The notes under the pieces: model-generated | Databases searched by the model: none | Told to the model about the DNA's origin: nothing | Seen by the model: only the letters and a program-made list of their open reading frames with translations | Shown: piece by piece, positions 11,663 through 21,488 of the stretch | Numbering within the stretch: position 1 is the first letter of the stretch | Layout of the letters: every line of letters starts with the position of its first letter | Made by a program: the position numbers and the translations under genes | NCBI RefSeq assembly: GCF_003286085.1 | Contig: NW_020825706.1 | Span: forward strand, 1,488,001 to 1,552,000 | Length of the DNA: 64,000 nt | Direction of reading: 5' to 3' | Origin: Drosophila persimilis | Taxonomy: Eukaryota; Arthropoda; Insecta; Diptera; Drosophilidae

Positions 11663-13985
11663 GTGAGTTTTGGTTGATTTTTTCCCTAGAAAACATATCT
11701 TAAAAAATTGAATTTAGGGCTACGAAGGATCTCTATTGAAAGTAACTAGCAAAAATGGCAAAACTGCATCGGTAAGTGCGGATTTTGAAACCAATCAAGG
11801 GGTGTCCTTGCTCATAATTGTTTTTTTTGTTTCTAGCCCGTGGGCTTTGTGACATTCCATACAAGAGCTGGAGCCGAGGCAGCCAAACAGGATCTGCAGG
11901 TAATACATTCACTCGTTAATGATATTTCTATTTCAAAAGAACACCAAAATAATTTTTAGCAATTTTTTGAATCGAAAAACAAAAAACCCCTCCCTCTTCT
12001 CGGCGAATAAAAAGTATATACACTGTAAAGCACACAAACAAAAAAAAACAAATAAATTTAAATACTTGTATAATCGTAATGCCTGGCTTCCTAAAAAAAA
12101 CAAAAACAAAAACAAAATACCGTTTTTAGGCCCTCTTAGCCGCTGCTATCCCCAACAAAAGCAACAACAAATGCAATGTGTATCTCAAAATCAAAAATGA
12201 TTTTGCATCATCACCTTCCACAACAACAAAAAAAAAACCAACAACAAACACACCAAAAAAAACACATGCTTGCATTTGAAAAATGACAAAAAATGAATAA
12301 AATACATTTCACACAAAAATCGCATTAAGTGTTTCCCCCTCTCTGTCTTACTCTCTCTCGCTGTCTCTTTCTGTCTTTATTAAGTTGTGTATTTTTATTG
12401 TTTTTGGTAATGCATCTACCCCTCTCTCTCTCTCTTACTCTTTGCTCCCAGTCTATCCCTATCCCAAAAAACACAAACACACAGTCACTGAAAGTCACAC
12501 ACTCACACCTTTAAACGGGTACACTCATCACACTCACACACTCAAAAAACACAAACTCTCATTTATGGCAAAAGCTCTCTGCAAGAAACAACAACAAAAG
12601 GCAAAAGCGCAAAAGCACCAACAACAACAAAAACAACGACAACGAAATGAAAGCCACTTCTCAAGCCTCTGGTGCATGACCCCCCCTCTCCCAATCACAC
12701 ACTATCTCTCTCTCTCTCTCTCTCTCTCTCGCGAAGATAGCCCCTTAAGAAAAAAAAGCTCACACTCTACCCAAAATGATCGTTGATCGGCGAAAGCTCT
12801 TGAAGAGGTTGTCTTCCACTATATGATGTCTTCTAACGGTCACCGTTTATCCTTCTTGAATGAAAACTGGCCATTAGTTCTTGTCATTTAACGTTTACAT
12901 GCGAATGGTAACTTGAAATTCCCTTTTTTTGTGAAGAACACTCTATTTACTTGGTTTGAGTCGCCTTTTATGCCTCATTCCATTCTATGAGTGCCATTCA
13001 TTCTTCACATTCAACGTTTACATGTGAATGGCAACTGGGAAATCAGTATACAAGTTTTTGCCCCGAATGCCTCTCATTAGTGGCTTTTTATTCCAATGGT
13101 TCCATTGACTTTAGTCATTTTATGCTAACATGTGACTGGCAAATAGGAAACGGGCTTGAATACTCTATTTACTCGGTTGGAATACATTTCCTTTGTGTTG
13201 TTTCTTACACCGATTCCACTGATTGATATCCTGCAACGTTTACAGGCGAATGGCAACACGGAAATCGCTTTAAATGTCACTCCCATAGAGAAAACCCAGA
13301 CTTCCTTTGGAACCGAGCCATCTCTAGCCTAGAAACAAACACAATATAAGAAGCTTTAAAACCCACCCTGAAAAAATCGCCTATCAAACAAATAAATGGG
13401 CTTTACTTAGCTTACTATTTGTATAGTCCTTGCTAGAAGTCTTTACCCAAAGAGATGCCCGTTTTTTAATGAAACCCCCCCTAAACCAAAGCCCCTACCA
13501 CACCCCAAAAACCACCAAAGTACATACAGTGCAGGCACAATCAATATATAGATTAAATATGACCACGTTGAATGACCACCGCCCCTCCCCGCCTGCCCTG
13601 CCCTAACCCTCCAAGCAAATGAATAAAAAAGCTCTACTAAGAAAATTATTATTCATTCACAACTTTTTGAATATTAAACGCTACTTTCACGCGACATTCA
13701 AAATTATTTTTGGCGAATTGTTGCAAAAAGAAAAGAAAAACAGGAGTCTCTTGAAAAAAAAAAACTATAACAAAAACAAAGAAAAAAAATACAAAATAGA
13801 AAATACAAACCGCTGTATTTTGATCTGATCATTTACAGCAGGGTGTACGCTTCGATCCCGATATGCCCCAAACAATTCGCTTGGAATTCGCCAAGAGTAA
13901 CACGAAAGTGAGCAAACCCAAACCACAGCCCAATACAGCGACAACAGCCTCACATCCTGCATTGATGCACCCACTCACTGGACGT

Positions 13986-14020
<35 letters not shown>

Positions 14021-17000
14021 AAAGAAAAAAATAAAAAAGTATGAGATTTCGGCAGCTGCTAATTTCTTTAGTTTTTTTTTTTTGGTTTCTTTTATTTTTC
14101 CTTTTTACTGTATGTAGTTAATATTAATAAAAAACAAAACAAAAGTACATTATGTTTAAGGGTACAAAAAAACCGAAAACGAAGGCGTACTCGATAACGA
14201 TAAACGCAGAGCACAATCCTAACTTATCGACACACACACACACAAACACAAATGACAAAAACGAAACAAAACAAAAAAAAAATACATGCTTCAAAGTGCA
14301 CACACACACAAAATCTATTTTATAGTAACTAAGTATATAAATACCGTATCTATGTATGCTATAATTATCATATATATATTATCAAAGTCGCTATTGGGTC
14401 TTACATATATATATATAATCCCAACTATAGGTTACAACAACAACAAATAATAACTATACTTTATATACATATATAATGTACTGCACTTTGATCACTTGTA
14501 ACACTTTGTTTCAAAACTCTCACACACTCTCAGACACACGCAACATACCCACAAAACACACACACACACACACAACCACAGAGATACTCTAAAAAGGACT
14601 AGCACTCGCCAATACAAAAAATAAAGAAGAAAGCTCTAAATTGTAGACAAGAGGAAGCCTCAAAGTGCCAGTCAAGGGAAAGGGATGGAAAAAGGCAAAT
14701 AGTTCCGAAAGTTAGGGCTGAAAATGGCAACATTAAAGACCCCTAGCAAATCTAATTTTAGTTTTATATACCGAAAACTTAAAGTACATTTTTGTTTTGG
14801 GACGAAAACTAATGTAGAACTGGTTCCGAAACTATCGCCTGAAACCTACTCCATCACTTGAATAAAAAGGGGATTTTCTTACCATAGAAAATAAAAACTT
14901 AAGGCAAATATTTAAATGTTTATGTTAAGGCTGAAAGGTAACCTTTTTCAGCATTGAAAGTTTATGAAATTCATTCCCAATTCAAGAAAACTACTTGAGA
15001 AACCGATACCTTAGTACAAATGGTTCAAAAATGTTTATAAAATGTTCAATCTGCCAAGAAATCTCCTTAAATTTATCAAAATTTATATAGAATTTACATC
15101 CTTCAATAGAAATACCCCTAAATGAACTATAGCTCTCCAATCAGTCCTCAAATGCAGTCGAAAAATTCCAGAAAATACCCAAAACTATCAAAATTTATAT
15201 AGAAGAAAAACTAGATGAAAACTAAATAAACTAGAGCTCTCGAACCTGTCCCTAAATGTAGTCAAAAAATAACCAAAACTATAAAATATTTATAAAGAAT
15301 TTACATCCTTCAATAGAAAAAGAAAATCTCACACCCCTACGGAACTAGTTCTTTAAAAAGCCAAACTTTCCATCCCTGGCCAACCCAAACCAAATAAAAG
15401 ACTGAGACAACGAACTTTAACTTAAAATAATATAACTATACATTTTTACGTTTTTGAAAACCCGTTCTTGTTCTATTTCCATTTTTTTGATTTTTGTCAA
15501 CTAAAAACTAAAAAAAAAGAAAAAAAAACAACGTGTTTTCTATGTAAAATCAAATCAAAAAATTAAATTGATTTGGAGCTTGGGAGATTATCAAACTAAT
15601 TAGTTTACTATTCTCCATTTTTCATAGATCTGGGTGGGCCGTTCTTTCCGGGCGGACCGGAGTTATGGCATCATCCGTTAGCGTATTCGGCAGCAGCCGC
15701 CGCTGACTTGCCCGGAGCTGCAGCACTGCAGCATGCAACATTAGTGCATCCGGCCCTGCATCCGCAGGTGCCAGTGCGCTCCTATCTCTGACTAAATACA
15801 GACAAAGTAATGGAGCAGCCTATGCATCAAGTAAGTCTCCCCTCCCCCCTTGTCTCTTCTATGTATTTATCCTATGTCTCTCTTTTTGCAGACTCAAATG
15901 ACCATGCCGCAACATCATCAGACCACTGCTACTGCTATACATCCTGGGGCAGCTGCAATGGCACATATGGCCGCTGCTGCTGCCGCGGCCACGCCACAGA
16001 ATGCTGCTGCGGCAGCCACGGCCGCCGCCGCCGCTGCTGCTGCTGCCCAACATCATCATTTTTTATCGAGTCCAGCGCTTGCAAGTCCCGCCGGATCCAC
16101 GAATAATGCCACACATCCGGCTAATCCACAAATAGCGGCAAATGCACCCTGTTCCACGCTGTTTGTGGCCAATCTTGGACAATTTGTCTCCGAACATGAG
16201 CTCAAGGAGGTCTTCTCTAGGTAAATATTAATGAACACACTCTAAAAAGCAAAGAAAAAAGAAAGAAAACACAGCACCCGACCACCCAACACACCCACAA
16301 ACCACCCATTTTTTTTTAGGCACTTTTTTCGTGAGAGAGAAAAAATTACTAACCAGAACTAACTTTTATGCGTTCTCTTCCTTGGTTCGTTTGTTCGCCT
16401 ACCACCTACCACCACCAAAACCACCAACCACCAAATACCACTCGATCACCTCTATTGTATAATACATTGATATAACCACCGATATCTGCCAATATATATC
16501 TACCCAACAACAAACCAAATATATCAAATATAACCATGCACAGTATGCCTGGCTTTTGTCGCCTACGAATGCACACAAAAGGTATGCACCAAATCACAAC
16601 TTCTATGCCTCTGACTTTGTCTTCAACTTTGAAAACCTCTACAAAAACAACTTCAACTTCCTACTCTCCAAACAACAACAAACTATCGAATGCAACAACA
16701 ACAACAACAACAGTCATGGGCACAACAGCAGCAACTGGCTCAAGCTGCTCCATCAATAACAACAACAACAACAACAACAACAGCAGCACCAACGCTCAAC
16801 AACAGTTACAACAACAGCAACATCCAGTGGCGTTTATTGAATTCAAGGATGCACCTAGTGCCGCCCAGGCCATGCAACAGCTGCAGGGCAAGTATCTACT
16901 AAGCTCCGATCGTGGATCCATACGGATCGAATATGCCAAGAACAAAATGTCCAACGATATAACAACAATTGTTGGTAAAGCACAACATCAAGCACAGCCG

Positions 17001-20000
17001 CCACCACCACCACCGCTATATATACTGAATGGTAATGAACAGCTACAGCTACAGCAGCACTTGCAACAGCAACAGCAACAGCATCTGCAACAACAGCAAC
17101 AGCAACAACAACAGCAGCTACTCCAACAACAACAACAACAACAGCACGTATCAATGGCAACAGATTGCACCAACAACGGCACCAATGATAGCACCACCAA
17201 CACCACTAGCGTTGTTGTTAACTCCATACAGCACCACAACCAACTTCATCATCCTTCAAATCAGCACCACCAAAATCATCTCTTTAGAGACGTATGTATT
17301 AATTCTGAAGTGAAACAACTGATCGAAATAAAACAAAAAACCAAACAAGATCTATGTGTGTATGTGTGTGTTAATCTAACCCCTAGATGATCCACATATA
17401 TGCTGTCTATCCCCTAGATTCCTAGCTGCTTGATCTATTCCTAAACTATCAAACCAACAATTTATGTATTGTAGCTTTACTTAAACCCTCATTTAACTGT
17501 GACTTTTAATTTCAACAAAGTTTTAGAAAAAGATTTATATAGAACATATAGATGGGATGTATTTGAAGGCTTAAAGAAGAGTTTTCTATGGCTAATACCA
17601 ACCGTAGAGCCCACTTCTGCTCTCATTTAGTTCGTTAGATATTGGTAGAGTCCTTTTTCTACTAAAAGATTGCATGTTTGCACACATATCTAGCTTATTG
17701 TCTCATTTCCTTCCTTAGATAAGGCATTTGATCTCTCCAAAAAATTCTTTTTATAGCGGATTCCATACGTAGAGTCCACCTTTAATATTCGAATTCACTT
17801 AATCTCTCCTTATCTTCATTAAATTGTGCTGTCTTCGCACTTTTCCGCCTGTTTATGTCACTCCAAATAAAAATCGTGGTCCTTTTTAGTAATATTTCCG
17901 CATCCTCTCTCAATATTTTCGTTAAATAAAGTATCTGAGCAGTCAGAAAAAAAGATGCCTGCTATTAGAAAGCATTTACCCTCTAATATTCTTCTTTAAA
18001 CTATGGCGTTCTCAGACTTTTTAATCTCACATAAAAATCCAGTAATATTTCCACATTCTCTCAATATTTTCCTTAAAAAAATCATCTTAGCACTCAGAAA
18101 AACAAATTTTGCTGCTATTAGAATGCACTAAACCTCCAATTTTCTATGGCGTCTTCACACTTTTTGATCTCACATCAAAATCATATATCTTTTCAGTAAT
18201 ATTTCCTCATTCTGTCTCAATATTTTTGTTAAAAAAAGCATCTTAGCGCTCAGAAAAAAATGGATGCCTGCTTTCTTTCTTAATATTCTTGGTTAAACTA
18301 TTTCACATCAAAATCCTGTCATTTCTCAGTAATATTTTCTCATTCTCTCTCAATCTTTTCATTAAATAAAGCCCTATAACCGTAGAAACCACTTCCGCTT
18401 TTCGAATGCCTGAGTGCACAGCTTACACTCTCATTCTCAACCTTAGATCTACTCGTAATTCCGAATCGTGTAAATACATCATCTAAATGTTCTATAATCT
18501 TTGGCGTATAGCTCCCAACCTTGCACTCCTTTTCACACACACAAACACTTTGTTCACCCTTTGACCCATAAATATTAGATGCAAAAACCTCCATTCAATC
18601 TACCGACAAAAAAAGGGTCCACAAACCAATCCTCTAAAGCATGAGACCCTTTTTACTAACCTGGCATAAAGCCGTACAGCCCCCATTAAATATTTATAAA
18701 ATTTTGCAAATTGTTATTGTTAAGCTTTGGTGCTCGTTTACTTTTGCATGCTACTCGTACCACCTACAACCACTCGAACCACAGCAACAACAACAGCAGC
18801 AGCAGCATTCAACAGCAGAAACAAGTAAGAAGACCCCCCCATGCCACGTCCATGCCCCCGCCCAAGGGAGTGGGAGTGGCCACAACAATTGGAGCCACAT
18901 TTAAATACAAATTATAACACACACAAAATGCAGTAGAAAGTAGAACCCCAACAAGTTATGACTTGATTATGATAGTAGTAAAAGTTAGAAGGGCGCCAGC
19001 AAGACAGGTGGCCATAAAGACAGAGAGAGAGAGAGAGAGAGGGAGACAGAGAGTGGGTTAGAGCGGGGTAGACCGGGGTAGACCGGGTTAGAAGCTTTTA
19101 CTGCCACTGCCACTGACTTCTCCCCAGACATCCGCTCTATAAATGTTAGCTTCCGTTGAGACTTGAGCACCTCTTGCTCTGCCTCTCCCTCTCCCACTCC
19201 CACTCCCACTCCCGCCACATGTGTGTGTGTGTTCACGTCTTTCAAAATGCTAAAAGACCACATAAATTTAGTTTTTCAATTTGCTGCAAGAAAAAACAGC
19301 ACCAGCAAACAGCAGCAGCAGCAGTCGTGGGGAGCAAAGTTTATAAAAAATGCAAAAAATTAAACACATGCCACACCCATATTGCCACACCAGTTCGCTG
19401 CCACTCCGCCGAATGCCATACACTCCACTGCCACTAAAAAGTCTTGAAAAATATTACACCATTTCCAGGTTTAGAGCAGATTTTACACTAGAGGTTTCTC
19501 ACCGATGCGCAGGTGCTTTTTTTTTGCCATTCACACTTTTTGCACACGATTTCGTAGGTAAATCCAGTCGACTCGGTATTAGAGATGCTTTTACTGTAGG
19601 ATTTCTAACGACTCTAATTTACAGGCTTTCAATTTTGCCATTCACATTATTCGCTTCAGATTTTAAGCCCATTACAGTCGGTATTTGATGCCATTCGCAT
19701 TATTTCCACAGTACTCTGTGGGTAAATTCAGTTGGTTCAGACTTAAAGCTGCTTTTCTATAATTTTTCTACCGAAACTAATTTATCCTGACTACATTTTG
19801 CCATTCACATTATGCGCTTACGACTTCAAATGATTTTAGGCCTTCACATTATTCGCTTAGGATTTTAAACCTAATTACAGTCGGTATTTTATTCCATTCA
19901 CACTTTGGTAGGAAAATTCAGCTTGTTCGGAATCAAAGCTGCTTTTGATTCACTGTCATTCAATTTTGCCATTCACAATATTTGTAGGCAAACTCAGTAG

Positions 20001-21254
20001 GTTTTATAAGTCACATTTATACAAATCTTGGAATACTGTTTTTCTGAACAAAAAGTTACTCTAGTAAAATCAGTCGACATCTTTGTTTAGATCTGAATTG
20101 ATAGATTCAAATACACCAGCAAAACAGCTCCGTAATTTTGTGCTAGTAAAAAAAGTTTCGATAAAATTAAATTTTTTTTTGCAAAATAAAAATGGCTAAA
20201 AAGAATCAGGTGGAAGCAGTGCGTCGCGGCAACTACTACGCCATTCTGGATGTGCCCGAGACTTACACCAAGCCAGAGACTTCCACCAAGCCAGAGACTA
20301 AGATGACCCCTAAAATGGCCAAGAACCGGGACCCCAAAGCCGGCAAGGCCTTCAAGACTTGCACCAAGATCAAGGCCTGTGATGAAGGGCAACGAAAAGA
20401 ACCCAATTACCAATCGCTATTGACTATATTGAACAAGTTCATCGCAGTGATGATCTTTTTCCTAGTAGTGGGCTGCCTGTTCCGTAGTCCCAGCTATCGC
20501 CCGAGCAAGTCGGAGGACTTCCCTGTTGAATGCTTGACCGCCAACCGCAAGATTCCATACTATATAGCCCCGAACCAGAACTGCTTCCCAACGAAACGGG
20601 AAATGGATGTCGAAGAAAAGTATCTGGACTCTTTGAAGGCTTCTTGCGTTGCGGAAGTTCATTACCGGGATGTCCTGTTGGCTCATGCAAACAACCACAA
20701 GACACCGTCGTGCGACTGGCTGAACTCGAAACTCAACTAGGAGCAACTTGATATTGATGATTAATAATGTTCTAAAAACGAAAGTTCATGTTAATATGGT
20801 TTTGTTTTTATTTTCTGATATATTGAAAGGTAACTCCTGGGTTAAAGGGTAGAGATTTTGCCATTTTTATAGTGTCAAAACCAGAAATTTCGTTTTTTTT
20901 GCTCGCTCACTCGGTATTTGATTGTCGGGTAGAGGGAAGAAGCTTCTTAGAGCAGCTGGTGGCATGGAAATTTAACCTTTTTCTTTTGTAGTTTATGAAG
21001 TATTTAGAAAAGGCCCCAAGCCAAATCCTAAAGCATGTTGAAAACTCACCCAAAGCACACCACAATTTGAGAGCATGCTCTGCATCCAACCCAATAAAAA
21101 ACAAAGCCCCAACAAACCATCTATGAGACATTTACTAAAGCTATATGTTTCCTCAATTATTTACAGAGGAGCGGGTATGGAATCACGGCATGATTTGCTC
21201 GCTAAAAAACTAGAGAGGGAAATGCAACAACAACAGCAGCAGCAACAGACACAA

Positions 21255-21287
<33 letters not shown>

Positions 21288-21488
21288 CATCATCATGCAG
21301 CAGCAGCGGCAGCGCAGCATTACCATCAGCAGGCAGCGCAGCACCACCACCACCAGCAGCAGCAACAACAGCAGCAACAGCAGCAGCAACAGCAACAGCA
21401 GCAGCAACACCTGAACCACCATCATCAGCATCATCATCATCATCACCATCAGCAGCAACAGTTCTTGATGACGCCGACAGCAACCTGA
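11585..21488 (+). CDS. cpo: couch potato (cpo), RBPMS/MEC-8 family RNA-binding protein, 3' exons
   Basis: cpo is a nuclear RNA-binding protein of the nervous system, tied in flies to behaviour, peripheral nervous system development and diapause (family knowledge). The first four exons here give one RBPMS-type RRM: RNP2 LFVSGL, then PVGFVTF as RNP1, then [14 protein letters not shown]. This RRM is nearly the textbook RBPMS/cpo domain. The next exon gives an [20 protein letters not shown] tail and stops at TGA (15789-15791). Later exons stay in phase and encode an Ala-rich linker, a second RRM ([23 protein letters not shown]) and Gln-rich regions ending at TGA 21486-21488. The two-RRM layout matches C. 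elegans MEC-8. The span lists coding from the first visible exon to the last; the exons are given separately. The N-terminus lies outside the window. How the long form is made (readthrough or splicing) is inference. Confidence 0.85.
11718..11771 (+). CDS. cpo: cpo exon, RRM1 beta2
   Basis: This exon has 18 codons, [18 protein letters not shown], and phase 0 at both ends. The acceptor is TTTAG and the donor GTAAGT. The preceding intron is only 55 nt, typical of flies. It continues the RRM directly from the previous exon. Confidence 0.92.
11837..11899 (+). CDS. cpo: cpo exon, RRM1 RNP1
   Basis: This exon has 21 codons, [21 protein letters not shown], with PVGFVTF as the RNP1 strand. The acceptor is TTCTAG and the donor GTAATA. 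Phase is 0 at both ends. A roughly 1.9 kb intron follows. Confidence 0.92.
11900..13838 (+). other. cpo: cpo intron, with degenerate 110-125-bp repeats
   Basis: No coding sequence is visible. The intron is rich in A-tracts (AAAACAAAAAC) and in CT and CA runs (CT run 12703-12730). Between about 12835 and 13265, four diverged units carry AACGTTTACATGNGAATGGCAAC-like words, centred near 12891, 13014, 13120 and 13236. These look like a decayed tandem array. The intron ends in the tandem acceptor described separately. Confidence 0.6.
13836..13841 (+). promoter_or_regulatory. cpo: Tandem NAGNAG 3' splice site of cpo
   Basis: The sequence ACAGCAG precedes GGTGTACGC. Splicing at the first AG gives DLQ-Q-GVRFD and at the second gives DLQ-GVRFD. 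RBPMS-family proteins have no extra residue here, which favours the second AG, but both sites look usable. Confidence 0.6.
13842..13983 (+). CDS. cpo: cpo exon, end of RRM1
   Basis: The exon encodes [29 protein letters not shown] and then a Thr/Ala-rich linker to HPLTG. It ends at a GTAAGT donor after one base of the next codon (phase 1). The upstream end is a NAGNAG: using the first AG (13837-13838) would add CAG at 13839-13841, one extra Gln after DLQ. A 23-plus base A-run starts just inside the following intron. Confidence 0.9.
13984..15627 (+). other. cpo: cpo intron, A-rich with weak tandem repeats
   Basis: No gene is seen. The donor is followed at once by a long A-run (13990-14018). 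Beyond it are ATATAT and CACACA tracts. Around 15040-15325, two degenerate copies of a roughly 120-130-bp unit share ACATCCTTCAATAGAAA, AACTAnAGCTCTC and CTCAAATGCAGTCnAAAAA-like words. The acceptor is TTCATAG at 15621-15627. Confidence 0.55.
15628..15830 (+). CDS. cpo: cpo exon with in-frame TGA-CTA (short-form stop, candidate readthrough)
   Basis: Entering in phase 1, the exon encodes [15 protein letters not shown], an Ala-rich stretch, then [10 protein letters not shown] and TGA at 15789-15791. The next codon is CTA. Reading on in the same frame gives 13 sense codons ([13 protein letters not shown]) with no other stop up to a strong GTAAGT donor at 15831, in phase 0. The next exon also starts in phase 0. 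So the stop sits 39 nt before an otherwise perfectly ordinary coding exon end. An alternative is a weak donor GTGCCA after CATCCGCAG (15765/15766), which would skip the stop and also keep frame. Confidence 0.85.
15892..16220 (+). CDS. cpo: cpo exon, Ala-rich linker and start of RRM2
   Basis: After a TTTTTGCAG acceptor, the frame reads [12 protein letters not shown], long Ala runs and [12 protein letters not shown]. It then reads [20 protein letters not shown] and KEVFS, which is strand beta1 (RNP2 LFVANL) and helix alpha1 of a second RRM of the MEC-8/Whi3 type. The donor is GTAAAT and the exon ends in phase 2. The coding quality of the frame strongly supports translation, even though it lies behind the short-form stop. 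Confidence 0.82.
16221..16543 (+). other. cpo: cpo intron between RRM2 exons
   Basis: This is an ordinary intron of about 320 nt with GTAAAT donor and ATGCACAG acceptor. It holds an ACCACC-rich stretch (16398-16435) and an ATATATC-rich stretch. No gene is seen in it. Confidence 0.65.
16544..16974 (+). CDS. cpo: cpo exon, rest of RRM2 with N/T/Q-rich insert
   Basis: The previous exon's AG plus T gives Ser, then [13 protein letters not shown]. After it come about 76 residues rich in T, S, N and Q, then [43 protein letters not shown] and SNDITTIV. The two halves form one RRM in which the usually short beta2-beta3 loop is replaced by the insert. A donor-like GTATGC at 16582 could let part of the insert be removed as a small in-phase intron if an AG before the HPVAF codons is used. 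The exon may end at GTAAAG after 16974 (phase 1). Alternatively it may run on through a PPPPPPLY and poly-Q stretch to a GTATGT after 17291 (phase 0), or to TAG at 17388-17390. Confidence 0.72.
18785..18824 (+). CDS. cpo: Candidate 40-nt cpo microexon
   Basis: The stretch is flanked by ACCACAG on the left and a good donor GTAAGA on the right. Its length (13 codons plus 1) converts the phase-1 end of the RRM2 exon (16974) into phase 2. Phase 2 is exactly what the canonical acceptor at 21167 needs. The joined reading is ...[28 protein letters not shown]. The acceptor's pyrimidine tract is poor, and a polyQ reading in another phase is also possible, so this rests mainly on the phase fit. Confidence 0.45.
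20192..20740 (+). CDS. Nested single-exon gene for a small single-pass membrane protein
   Basis: This is a 182-residue open frame with good Drosophila codon use (many GCC, AAG, CTG), starting at AAAATGG. The N-terminal 75 residues are basic and hold two KPET repeats (about 27-36). Residues 77-97 ([20 protein letters not shown]) are a clear membrane segment. The C-terminal part is about 85 residues with four cysteines (114, 131, 152, 174), enough for two disulfides. With the Lys/Arg-rich end inside, the Cys domain would face the lumen or exterior. I recognise no family. It sits alone in a cpo intron on the same strand and has no intron. That is common for young, testis-biased fly genes, but this is inference. 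The surrounding DNA is noncoding on both sides. Confidence 0.75.
   Translation: MAKKNQVEAVRRGNYYAILDVPETYTKPETSTKPETKMTPKMAKNRDPKAGKAFKTCTKIKACDEGQRKEPNYQSLLTILNKFIAVMIFFLVVGCLFRSPSYRPSKSEDFPVECLTANRKIPYYIAPNQNCFPTKREMDVEEKYLDSLKASCVAEVHYRDVLLAHANNHKTPSCDWLNSKLN
21167..21488 (+). CDS. cpo: cpo Gln/His-rich 3' coding exon
   Basis: After TTATTTACAG the frame reads [18 protein letters not shown]. It continues through about 75 residues of Q and H repeats to [10 protein letters not shown] and TGA (21486-21488). The non-repeat start and the strong acceptor support a real exon. It needs a phase-2 partner, or phase 1 if the AG two bases further on (21167-21168) is used. After the TGA, the same frame is open for 46 more codons with protein-like content up to TGA 21627-21629. 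Confidence 0.7.

Larger units (their letters stand above)
17292..21166 (+). other. cpo: Late cpo intron(s) with decayed repeats and a nested gene
   Basis: Apart from the 40-nt exon candidate (18785-18824) and the nested gene (20192-20740), I see no coding. About 17857-18372 holds three to four diverged units of 130-170 bp with CAGTAATATTTCC, CTCTCAATATTTTCnTTAAA and CTATGGCGTnnTCAnACTTTTT words. About 19450-20000 holds irregular units with TTTTGCCATTCACA, ATTACAGTCGGTATT and AAAGCTGCTTTT words. An AG run lies at 19021-19041 and a CTCCCA run near 19190-19212. Intron sequence ends at TTATTTACAG. Confidence 0.6.

Noticed and set aside
18641-18917. Frames ending [23 protein letters not shown] as a separate cpo terminal exon
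   Set aside because: It looks somewhat protein-like, but the good GTAAGA donor lies inside it and no acceptor suits that frame; I kept only the 40-nt exon candidate.
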